Shown piece after piece: positions 47,509-57,619 of a stretch of 64,000 nucleotides of DNA. Below the pieces are notes generated by a model. The model was not told where the DNA came from. It searched no databases and saw only the letters and a list, made by a program, of their open reading frames with translations. The translations under genes and the position numbers were made by a program. Source of the stretch: Gossypium raimondii (Eukaryota; Streptophyta; Magnoliopsida; Malvales; Malvaceae); NCBI RefSeq assembly GCF_025698545.1, contig NC_068576.1:52052390-52116389 (forward strand), in the 5' to 3' direction. Every line of letters starts with the position of its first letter. Within the stretch, counting starts at the first letter, position 1.

Positions 47509-48041
47509 CATTAGTCATTAAACTACGAGTAAGTATTTGTTTTGGTCACTTAATTTAAAAAGTTACAATTTGATCACTAAATTATTCGAAAGTTTTTATT
47601 CAGGTCACTGAAGTATGCAAAAGGTTTTATTTAAGTTACTAAGCTGTTAGTTTTTTTTTTTTAAGTTCTGCCAGCAAGCTCAAAGTGATGCTTCGATGAT
47701 CGGTATAGTGGATCAGTACCTATTAACAAGTAAAAGAACATACCTCAGATCCAAGTCAATCTGACGATCAGTGTCGGAGTTCGGAGAAAAAAGTTGTTTG
47801 AATTTTGATTCGCAGATTCTTGATGTCCAAGGTTATTTCATGAAAAAAACTGAACTGTAGAAGAGAAGGGGAAAGAGAGCTTTCGATCGGTGCACGCAAC
47901 GCAAACATGAAAAGCCATATAGCATTAACTTTAACAGTCCAGTGACTTAAATGAAAAGTTTTGAATAGTTTAATGATCAAATTGTAACTTTTTTAGTTAG
48001 ATGACCAAAACAAAAACTTACTAATAATTTAGTGACTAATG
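47509..48041. mobile_element. MITE-like element with about 110-bp terminal inverted repeats, copy B
   Basis: The left arm (47509 to about 47620) starts CATTAGTCATTAAACTA, then TTTGTTTTGGTCACTTAATT and AAAGTTACAATTTGATCAC. The right arm (about 47930-48041) is its reverse complement with scattered mismatches and ends TTTAGTGACTAATG. The unique middle contains TCAAAGTGATGCTTCGATGA and TCTGACGATCAGTGTCGGAG. It has no coding capacity. The element lies 190 bp upstream of the PPR start codon. A second copy lacking one end is at 34089-34570. Confidence 0.8.
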
Positions 48042-48230
48042 TTGTAGTTTATCATAAACTTTTTAAAATGAATAAGTTTTTTTGTAAGTGAAAAATTATT
48101 ACTTTTAGACTTAAAAAACTAAACAAGTTTTAGAAGTTTAAAAACTCCACCACGTGATAATGATGTTATATTTATAGTCTTAAAACTGTCATTTTAAGTC
48201 ATTAACTGCTGCTTTTCAAAATAAAGGCTA

Positions 48231-50510
48231 ATGCGCGCCATCACTTTGTCAAAAGCCTCACATTCTCTTCTTCGCTACTATCTCATCCATGTTCGTTCCC
48301 AACCCATTTTCTCAATCCATTTCCTCTATGTTCGTTCCTTTGAATCTCAATCCATTTTTTTAAATACTCATCACTCAAAACTCACGTTCAATGATTCACA
48401 ACTCCTCCCTTTGCTATCCAATCACCGTCTCTGGGAAGCTCGTAACCTGCTCGACAGAATGCCCCAAAGAAGCAATAATGGCCGCGTTATTCACTTAACT
48501 TCTCTTATCTCGAAGTTCTCTAGAAATGGTTTTGTTAATGAAGCCAAAGCACTGTTTGAAATTATGCCTGAGAGGAATATTGTTAGTTATAATGCTATGT
48601 TGTCGAGTTTTATAAACTCTGGGAGGATTGGTGAAGCGAGAAGGTTTTTTGAGGAAATGCCCGAGAGGAATGTGGTTTCGTGGACTTCGATGTTATGTGG
48701 GTTGCTGGAAAGTGGTAGAGTTCTTGAGGGAAAGATATTTTTTGATAATATGCCTGAAAAGAATGTTGTATCGTGGAATTCTATGATAGGTGGGCTGATT
48801 AAGAACGGGGATTTGGACGAGGCAAGGTTGATTTTTGATGCAATGCCGGTCCGTAACATAATTTCATCAAACACTATGATTTATGGGTATGCTGAGAACT
48901 GTAGGATGAAAGAAGCTAGAGATTTGTTTGAGGTAATGGAGGATAGAAATGTGGTTACTTGGACTAGTATGATAGCAGGTTATTGCAGAGCTGGTGAAGT
49001 GAATGAAGGGTATTGTTTGTTTTGTAGAATGCCTGAGAGGAATATTGTTTCTTGGACTGCCATGATTGGAGGGTTTACTTGGAATGGTTTCTATGAAGAA
49101 GCCCTGTTGCTCTTTCTTGAAATGACTAACTATGAAATAAGACCAAATACTGAGACATTTGTATCACTTGCTTATGCTTGTGCTGGAATGGGATTTCCTT
49201 GTCTTGGAAAGCAGTTACATGCTCAAGTAATTGTTGCTGGATTGGAGTATGATGATTATGATGGCAGGTTATCTAGGAGCCTCATTCAGATGTATTCAGT
49301 TTTTGGTATCATGGACTTTGCATATTATATATTTAAGAAGATCTTAAATAACTCTTCAGTTCAATCTTATAATGCTATGATCACTGGCTATGTTCGCACT
49401 GGACAGTTGGAAAAGGCTCAATATGTGTTTGATATATCACCTATTAGAGATAAGATCTCGTGGACTTCAATGATTGATGGTTATTTAAGCATTGGACAAG
49501 TTTTTCAGGCAAGTCATTTATTTAACAACATGCCAGAAAAGGATGCAGTTGCATGGACAACAATGATTTCAGGCTATGTCCAAAATGAACATTTTATAGA
49601 AGCTACCGCTTTATTTTTGGAGATGCGGGCGCAAGGTGTTTTCCCTTTGAATGCTACATATTCTGTTCTTCTTGGAGCTTCTGGAGCAACCGCAAATCTT
49701 GATATGGGGAGACAAATCCATTGCATGCTTGAGAAAACACTATATGAATTTGATTTGATTCTTGAGAATTCCCTTATCTCCATGTATGCCAAATGTGGGT
49801 TAATAGATGATGCATATAACATATTCTCAACTATGGTGTCTAAGGATCTGATTTCATGGAATTCAATGATCATGGGATTTTCTCATCATGGGCTAGCAAA
49901 TGAAACTCTAAAGGTTTTTGAAGCCATGCTGGAATCTGGATGTCGCCCAAATTCTATTACCTTTTTGGGTATTCTATCAGCATGTAGTCATGTAGGCCTT
50001 ATCAGTAAAGCATTGGAATTATTTAAATCAATGAGTGATATTTATCGAATTGAACCTGGTTTAGAGCATTATGTTAGTATAGTCAATCTGTTGGGCAGAG
50101 CAGGGAGAGTAAAGGAAGCAGAAGAGTTTGTCAGGAGTCTACCTTTTGAACCAGATCGTGCTATTTGGGGGGCATTACTCGGCGTATGTGGGCTCAGTGA
50201 GACAGGTGCAGAGATCGCTAAACATGCTGCCAGGAAACTGCTTGAGCTGGATCCAATGAATGCACCTGCCCACGTGGTTCTCTGCAATATATATGCAGCA
50301 AGAGGTCTGCACATGGCAGAGCAGAAATTGAGAAAAGAAATGGGATTGAAAGGAGTAAGAAAAGCCCCTGGGTGTAGTTGGATACAGCTGAATGGGAGAG
50401 TTCATGTGTTCAAGTCAGGAGATAAACTTCATCAACAAGCAGATGAAGTTTTATCACTTTTATTTGGGATTTCTGACAAATCATGCAAACGTATTTCACT
50501 CAGGCTTTGA
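48231..50510 (+). CDS. PLS-class pentatricopeptide repeat protein (E/E+ type)
   Basis: This is an organellar RNA-binding protein, probably mitochondrial, of 759 residues in a single exon, which is typical for plant PPR genes. The first 50 or so residues are basic, Ser-rich and free of acidic residues (MRAITLSKASHSLLRYYLIH), a plausible targeting peptide. From about residue 80 there are many repeats with MPERNVVSWTSM-type endings. Early ones are the short S-type of about 31 residues; later ones mix P, L and S types (for example RPNTETFVSLAYACAGMG and LENSLISMYAKCGLIDDA). After the last repeat an E domain (SLPFEPDRAIWGALLGVCG) and E+ domain (GCSWIQLNGRVHVFKSGD) follow. The protein stops about 35 residues later with no DYW deaminase. 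E-type members usually serve organellar C-to-U editing with a partner; the target is unknown. It resembles Arabidopsis At1g32415, to be checked. A MITE lies 190 bp upstream. Confidence 0.93.
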   Translation: MRAITLSKASHSLLRYYLIHVRSQPIFSIHFLYVRSFESQSIFLNTHHSKLTFNDSQLLPLLSNHRLWEARNLLDRMPQRSNNGRVIHLTSLISKFSRNGFVNEAKALFEIMPERNIVSYNAMLSSFINSGRIGEARRFFEEMPERNVVSWTSMLCGLLESGRVLEGKIFFDNMPEKNVVSWNSMIGGLIKNGDLDEARLIFDAMPVRNIISSNTMIYGYAENCRMKEARDLFEVMEDRNVVTWTSMIAGYCRAGEVNEGYCLFCRMPERNIVSWTAMIGGFTWNGFYEEALLLFLEMTNYEIRPNTETFVSLAYACAGMGFPCLGKQLHAQVIVAGLEYDDYDGRLSRSLIQMYSVFGIMDFAYYIFKKILNNSSVQSYNAMITGYVRTGQLEKAQYVFDISPIRDKISWTSMIDGYLSIGQVFQASHLFNNMPEKDAVAWTTMISGYVQNEHFIEATALFLEMRAQGVFPLNATYSVLLGASGATANLDMGRQIHCMLEKTLYEFDLILENSLISMYAKCGLIDDAYNIFSTMVSKDLISWNSMIMGFSHHGLANETLKVFEAMLESGCRPNSITFLGILSACSHVGLISKALELFKSMSDIYRIEPGLEHYVSIVNLLGRAGRVKEAEEFVRSLPFEPDRAIWGALLGVCGLSETGAEIAKHAARKLLELDPMNAPAHVVLCNIYAARGLHMAEQKLRKEMGLKGVRKAPGCSWIQLNGRVHVFKSGDKLHQQADEVLSLLFGISDKSCKRISLRL

Positions 50511-50878
50511 TGTTGTCTGATAGGATGATGGAAAAAGGCGATATTAGACCTAACAATGCTTCTCTTGTTAGTACCTTCACAGCATGTGCAAAACATAAAA
50601 TTAAAGGTCTTTTCCTTGACTATATGGATAGTGCTGTTTTCTACAATGACTGCTTCAAGAAAATTAAATCTTTATTAAGAAACATAAAATTTCATTAGTC
50701 AAAGATTACATAAGAATTTTACTTGCTCAAATTTGTCACTCCTTCCTTGACACAAAATAATAAAATATATATCCTAACCAATTAAACATAATGAAAGAAC
50801 ATATTTGAAGAAACCTAGAAACTTATTCTTTTAGGTGTGTTGCTAAAACAAAGAAATGAATGACTCTGGTGCAGATAT
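50511..50878. other. Convergent spacer between the PPR and expansin-like genes
   Basis: This 368-bp stretch holds the 3' UTRs of two genes that face each other. No further gene is seen. An open frame that overlaps the PPR end is a shadow. Confidence 0.5.
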
Positions 50879-52035
50879 CTAGATATCAATTTGTACTCCT
50901 GTGTCATATGTCTCTCCAGCTTTCCAATTTTCTGGTATGTTGTTAACAGGAACAATCCAAGATTCATCTCCGTCCTCTCCGCTCAATAACATCCTTAAAG
51001 ACAATGGACCACTTGGTGGTGAAGTGGTTGTCCATACTGCTCCATAACTCCTATCCAAGAGCTTGCACACAAAGTTTTGGGTCTGCAGATATTAGGAGTA
51101 CCCAATTTTGTAAGTATTTTATTCTCTCTATTAAACGGAAATTTATGGTCCGAAAGAGCATATTACCTCACATAGCTGCACAGCTGTGATATCCTTATCC
51201 CCTTGTTGATACCATAGGACAAATGCTAAATAGTAAGGGTAGTTGCTGTTCTCATCTATCTTGATGGTAATATTTTTGTTGGGGTAGCTGCATGAAACAC
51301 TGAATAAACAGAGCGGAGGAACGAGTAAGAGATCCATGATTTTGTATATATGATACACTTCTAGATTATTGAGAGTAAGGTGGATTAAAAGGGGAAAAAT
51401 GACATGCTCCTCAATATAGAGATGTCTTACCGCCTATATTCAATGTCAACAACTCCAAGGGCTAATAGAGATGCAGCTGCATCTTTTGTCTGAGCCATCC
51501 TACCAAAGGCTCGTCTGCTCAGGATAAAGTCAGTATTGGGGCCTGAGCCTTGATCGGTTATAACCACAGTCACACCTTTGTCTGAGCAATAGTGGCTGTT
51601 GGTGCACCTCACCTATTATAGCAATAATGGAAGAGCAGGTTAGGTACTATTTAAGCATGTGAAAGGATATCTATGTTATGTTTCATGACATATCAAGGCA
51701 CGCCTTTCTTTAATACCTGGTAGCAATCACCACAGCCTACACCATTACGGTAGAGATCAGACGCTGCTGATACATCTCCACCGTTTATTGTTGCTCCAAA
51801 AGAACCAAAACCGCATGCACCCACTGCAATTCAGTAAAGAAAATAAATGAGCATGTATGTTTGTATTATGCATGAGCACAACACAAGTACACGTTCCTTG
51901 CATTCTCTTACCATCTGTTCCATGTTCATCAGAGTTTGGGTAGTAAGCTGCTCGCGAATGGATGAAAGTCGTTGCCTCTGTTGTGAGAAGCAAAGTTGTT
52001 AAAAGGATCAGAAGGGATGGAAGAGAGAGAGCCAT
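50879..52035 (-). CDS. EXLB1: Expansin-like B protein
   Basis: This is a secreted cell-wall protein of the expansin-like B family; activity on walls is not established for this family. Exons: 52035-51912, 51823-51717, 51612-51431, 51299-51167, 51082-50879, giving 249 residues, the usual size. A signal peptide covers residues 1 to about 22 ([21 protein letters not shown]). The N-terminal double-psi beta-barrel domain shows [48 protein letters not shown] and [17 protein letters not shown]. The HFD motif of true expansins is absent, as expected for expansin-like proteins. The C-terminal cellulose-binding-like domain begins [13 protein letters not shown] and ends [13 protein letters not shown]. 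All phases agree. The ATG at 52035 opens the signal peptide. Confidence 0.95.
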
Positions 52036-52117
52036 AGAGGATTCAATTAACAAAGATTACACTAAAAGCAAAGAAGACAAGGTGGTAGTGCATGGATCAA
52101 AGGGGTCTGCAAGCTGG

Positions 52118-52125
52118 TATTTATA
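52118..52125 (-). promoter_or_regulatory. TATA box of the expansin-like gene
   Basis: TATAAATA on the minus strand lies about 83 bp upstream of the start codon. Confidence 0.6.
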
Positions 52126-55100
52126 GTGAAGCAAGCAACCAAAATATCCTAGTTTGGCAAGCCTTGTCAACTTTGACATTCTTTAAATTATTATATTGAG
52201 TGGAATTCTGTTAGGATTTTATTTCATCTATCTTTGTACTTGTTATGTTATTATTTGAAAACATACCTCTGACTTTTCAAATTCTAAAGAACTTTTCCTT
52301 CCCTGGATGAAATTTCTTACAAGCATTTAGACAATAGTGTCATACAGGTAGACTTTATTATGGTGTGAAAGATACTAGCATATACATGTACATGTACATA
52401 GTCATAAACATATATCATATTAATTAAAGTTCTCCTGAACCATCATTTGTAATGAATATTTTGTTTAGCTTGTAATCGTCAAATGATACCCTAATATTCT
52501 CATTCACATCAAAGGAAATATTATATATAAAACCAATCTGCAAATTTTGTTTGATTCTCTAAACATTTTCTAATTTGTACATGCAAAGCTTATTTGACCA
52601 TGACAGCAGGTTATTTATCTTATTGACCTATACTTACCTAACAAGAGAAAGAGGGGGCTGAAAGTTGAAAAGATGACTTCAATTACTTTGAATGAGAATA
52701 TAGGATGGAGGAGAGTTTGGTGCTTTTCCATAGTTTAAGAACCGTAGCTATTTTAGCCATTATTTTATTTCATGGGATTCTCATTGGCTAATGACCACAT
52801 GGTTTGTGATTTCTTGAAGGAGGGTGGAAGATGTAAAGCAAACACCCCCATCTCTCTACGTTTTGTCTCCCAGCGTGTTGCTAAAACTATGAAGGGTTGT
52901 CTTAAAAAGAATGTAAAAGAAATAATATATTGTTTATATAATACAAAAAGAACTATAGCATATATGTATATAATATGCTTGGAAAACACACCACTAAAGT
53001 TTATTCATGATTTTATATTAGTCTTTGTAAATCCTTTATCAAACCTTAATCTTGCAAGAGATTGTAAATATTTGGATTCGATTTAAGGATGATTACACTA
53101 ACTAGTTAAATAGAGGTTAAGGTTTGGATTGGTAGCTGGACTGAAAATAAAAGGTATATTATAATATATAACTTGTTTTCATAGGAAGGAATGTAGGCCA
53201 AGCTGGAAATTGAAAGTGTGATGAGAGAAGGGAGGAAGAAATGATGCTGACACAGCACGCCAACATAGACCCAACGTGAAGATATCCATTGAACCCCCCA
53301 CCCACATCAGCTGTGACATGTAATCCATTTTGTTAAAAAAAAAAAAAAATCCTTGGTATAAATCAGCAAGTTGTAATATGTATTGCAGTTGCCTGTCATA
53401 CATCATTCAATTGAAAGCTAAAACCTTATAGGTCAGTCCAACAATCTTATGTAAGGGTTTCTTTAATCAATCCTAAATGTACTTTATGACTAATGTTTGT
53501 AAAACGACACTGCAATACGCTATGTTATGCTCAAATCAGTCCAACATTACATTATTTACCATAAAGTATATTATAAGCATTAATTTGGTGGAAAGTTTTT
53601 TAATGATCCCAAGCCTTGTTTATTTTATGTGTTGTGTGTAAATAATAGTAGCATGAAAAGTAAATAGAATATATATTATGTCCCATTTGCAGTTTCGAAA
53701 GTAGAGTATGATGTGATGCTGCCGAATACCGGTCTTTAATTAATATACTTTTCTCTTCTTTCTTTTTCTATTAAATTATTTGGATTTGGAAGGAAACAGA
53801 TTTCAGCTTTTGCATATGGTGAAAAGAATAGAGTTAAAACCTTCTGCAAATAGTTCACTGCACAAATAGATAGATGTATACAGACATGATGTTGAGGTAT
53901 GTTATTTCTTTGATTCTTCCACGTTAATTATTTGTATATTTATAAAAGAATACAATGATATAACTAAAAGACAAAAAAGTTTAGTAGAGGAAAAACTAAA
54001 GTAATTGTACTTGTATTTTATTTTATCGAAAGTTAAATTTATTTTATATGGAAAATGTACAAAAGTCTTGTACAGACAAAGGTTAAAAAATCACAGACTC
54101 AATTATAAAGAACAAAGAAAATGGTTGAGCACCTTAATTCTGTACCGGGCTAAGCACCAAAAGGCAGGAAATGTAAGCTTTATAACAGAAGAAAAGAGCT
54201 TCCATTGCTTGAATTAGTCCTACACCCCAACAATTAATCTAAGCTAAACATAACCCCCACAATTTTTTTGTCCTTTTCTCTCATTTAATCTAAAACTTAC
54301 ATTTCTCATCCCTTAAATTGCCAATGTGTTTAATTGCTAGTTTGTGGTTTTGTATGTAAGTTCCCAAAATGATCTAATGTGCATTTTCTAGGAAACCAAA
54401 CATTAGAACAAAATGTTTTCCCCACAATATCAACCCAAGTTCTAAGACCAACGGCTGTCAGACGAAAATAGTCAAAATTTGTTAAAATTCAACTTAGCAA
54501 ACAAGCATTATTTAAGGTCAATTACAAGGGATTTTCAGGAAAAAAGAGAAGATAAATTCAATTTTTTTATATATATATGTTTTCTTTTCCCTTCGAATTA
54601 TATGAGAAATTAAGAACAGCCCATCCAAATCCAATCCGTACAAAACAAAAAATCAATTCAACTGTGCAGGGCCCGGTCTTAATGTTGGCTAAAGCCCAAA
54701 CCAATGGACTTTTAAGCCTCACCTTGTCAAAATTATAAAAAGGAACTATTTAAAATTTTGCCAGACTGACTTAATTCACCTTCAACCCTTTTCTTCTTAC
54801 AATTTTGTTGGTTTCTTAATAGAATAAAATGTGAGAGGACGTAACCATTTGTGATTCCTCTTACTTTTCCATCTTACTTCATCACAAGTAGTAGTATTCA
54901 ATCATTTCTTATTCATAGAATATATTAATTCTAAAAGTTTTTAATTAACAACAAATCTCAAATTTATATATCAACCTTAATTTAATCTATAATTATATAA
55001 ATAAAATTTTAATTGTGATTCAACTGCATACATCAATTTATTTTATATTAAATAAATATCATTATTTATGTATATAATATATAAACATAAAATAATATTT

Positions 55101-55752
55101 TATTAATATTTATTTTAAAATCTTATGAAAATTAGATAAATCAAAATTTAATGTATAAAATTATACATTAAACAAATGTTTATATGTAATTTTAAGATTT
55201 ATCTCCCATTATTTTTATTAAACAAAATTATATGTTCATAAAATATAAAATATTTTTTTAATGGAGGCTAAAAAGAGTAGAATAAGCAGAAACGTGTTAA
55301 AAAGTGAAACAAAAAGTAATACTTATAAGTAAATAATAATAAATATACATATAATATTGATGTGTGGCACATGGCAAATATATATTCATGTGTGTGGTTG
55401 GCAGCCCTCAGCTAAGTGGCGAGCTGGTTGGTTTGATTTTGAGGATCCCAAATTTCTAGGAAAGTTCAAAACTAATAGGTGGTGCCGAGTTGCTCATTCA
55501 AATGTGACTTTTCCATCTATTCTAACTAAAAGTGAAGAACCCGAACCCGAACCTGAACCTGGTGCTCTTTCCAAATACCGAAAACACCTTCCCAATCCTT
55601 TATTTTATTCCCCTTGCCCATTTCTCGATTCCTTGGTACATTCCCTCTCTCAAATTTTCGTCTTTATATATTCATCACCACCTTCACTTCGATCTCCAAT
55701 TCTAAACCCATCTCTTCCAAAAACCTGATTCCCCCCCCCCCCAACTATAACA
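52126..55752. other. Intergenic DNA between two divergent genes
   Basis: This holds promoters of the expansin-like (left) and SGPP-like (right) genes. Most is AT-rich, extremely so at 54900-55350. Pyrimidine-rich sequence and a run of about ten C lie at 55560-55750, in the likely 5' UTR of the SGPP-like gene. No gene is recognised. Confidence 0.45.
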
Positions 55753-57167
55753 ATGACGGCTGGTGAAAATTCTCTTCAGAGGTATTCAAATTCTGTTTCC
55801 TTCTTTCTTCTCTTGTTTGTGTGCTTTTATTCGATATATATATTGGACTTGAGATGGGTTGTTTTCAGTTTTTCGTTTTAACATTGATCCAACGTAGCAA
55901 TCTGGGTTCTTGTTGTTCTTTTTATTAGGCCGAAAATGATCTTTGTTTTTATTTGATTGTATGTTCTACTACTCTGGTCATTTTAAATCGTACGTTTTAC
56001 TACCCTGAGGTCAAGATCTCTTTTCGCTCTATATATATTTTAATTTTTTTAATGTGTTTGTGATTGTTTACATATGCATGCATTTTCAATACGGTTGTCT
56101 TAATTTTGTTACTTTTTTGAAATGCAGCAATAAATCTATTCCTGATCTTGCTCCTTTGGAAGCAGTATTATTTGATGTTGATGGAACTTTATGTGACTCG
56201 GATCCTATCCACCACCAAGCCTTTCAAGAAATGCTCCTAGAGGTGTTTGTTTTTTTCTGTAAAGCATAGTTTTCTAAACAATTTCAAGCATGCTCTCTGC
56301 CTGAATTGGACTTTTACAAACCTGAGAATTGTTTGGGTTACTTTTAGTAATTCCTATTGTGTTATAACAGATTGGTTTCAACAATGGAGTTCCAATTGAT
56401 GAAGAATTCTTTATCAAAAACATTGCTGGGAGGCACAATGATGATATTGCTGCTACTCTCTTCCCTGATGATTTACCGAGGGGCGAAAAGTTCTGTGAAG
56501 ATAAGGAAGCCATGTTTCGGAGGTAAAAATGCATTTGCTTCTTCTGAGACTGTATTCAAGTTTTCCAGTTTGCCACGTAGCATTAGTTGTGTTAATCCTT
56601 TGTGTGGATGAACAGGTTGGCCTCAGACAAGTTGCCACCTATAAACGGATTATATAAACTAACGAAATGGATTGAAGATCATGGGTTGAAGAAAGCTGCT
56701 GTTACTAATGCTCCAAGACCTAATGCTGAACTCATGATCTCAAAACTTGGGCTCAAGGATTTCTTTGATGTTGTTATTGTAGGAAGCGAGTGCGAGCATG
56801 CCAAACCATACCCAGACCCTTACTTGAAGGCACTTGAACTACTCAAGGTGTCAAAGGATCACACATTTATATGTGAGGTATGCGTTCAGTTTCCCAACTA
56901 TGTTTTCAGTATAAAAAAAACTAGCAAATACGAACTCAGAATTTGAAAACTTGCTCTGTTTTTTTCATCGTCCAGGACTCTGCATCAGGGATAAGAGCAG
57001 GAGTTGCAGCTGGAATGCCTGTTGTGGGGTTGACAACCAGAAATCCTGAAAATGTACTTATGGAAGCCAATCCTACTATGCTTGTAAAGGATTATGAGGA
57101 TCCGAAGTTATGGTCGGCCTTAGAGGAGCTTGATAAGAAAGGAGATTCTTTGAAAACAGCAGCTTGA
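55753..57167 (+). CDS. SGPP: HAD-superfamily sugar-phosphate phosphatase, SGPP-like
   Basis: This probably cytosolic phosphatase belongs to the HAD family and resembles Arabidopsis SGPP (At2g38740), a broad-range sugar phosphatase. Exons: 55753-55781, 56128-56242, 56371-56522, 56616-56877, 56976-57167, giving 249 residues with consistent phases. Motif I is FDVDGTLCDSD with nucleophile Asp26 and acid/base Asp28. The cap domain follows (HHQAFQEML, KNIAGRHNDDIA). Motif II is Thr129 in AVTNAPRP, motif III is Lys162 in HAKPYPDP, and motif IV is Glu186-Asp187 in CEDSASGI. All catalytic positions are present, so the enzyme should be active. The first exon is only 29 bp (MTAGENSLQ). It was chosen because it carries an ATG after the pyrimidine-rich leader and splices in phase to the conserved core. 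No transit peptide is apparent. Confidence 0.92.
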
Positions 57168-57619
57168 GCGTGAATTCGGAAGCAATTTAGGAGCAAGAAC
57201 TTTATTTGGTTAATAATTTTGCCCCACATGTACCCAAATTAGATTTGATGAACTATATACATCGATTACTTCCGTTGCCTATGTTCATATCATTACTGCA
57301 ATAGTGTGTATTTTTACTCGTTCATTCTTTAACACCGTACTTTCAGGAAAAGGACTAAAATTTCAGATTCACTATGGAGATACTATTTACTTAACATTTC
57401 TACAAAAGGATTTAGAACGATGACTCTGGTTTAAGAAAACAGTAACCAAGTATAGACCAATCTTTTAGAAATGTTTAGGTTTGGCTGGGTGAAACAGAAG
57501 CTGCACAAGAAAATGCAACAAATGAAAGCTGAAAATTCAAGAACTTAAACCTTCTCCAGAATCTCCCTTGTTTTTTAGCTGTGATGCAAACGGTTTCTTA
57601 GCAGGCAGTCGGGTGGGTT
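57168..57619. other. Convergent 3' spacer between the SGPP-like and DRP1E-like genes
   Basis: These 452 bp are shared by the 3' UTRs of two genes that face each other. No separate feature is seen. Confidence 0.5.

Noticed and set aside
50483-50698. 71-codon frame resembling a continuation of the PPR protein
   Set aside because: It overlaps the PPR end in another frame, and the PPR protein already ends normally after the E+ domain.
55357-55728. 123-codon plus-strand open frame upstream of the SGPP-like gene
   Set aside because: It contains low-complexity Glu-Pro repeats from a CCCGAA-type simple repeat and pyrimidine-rich leader sequence, with no domain. It is more likely promoter and UTR.
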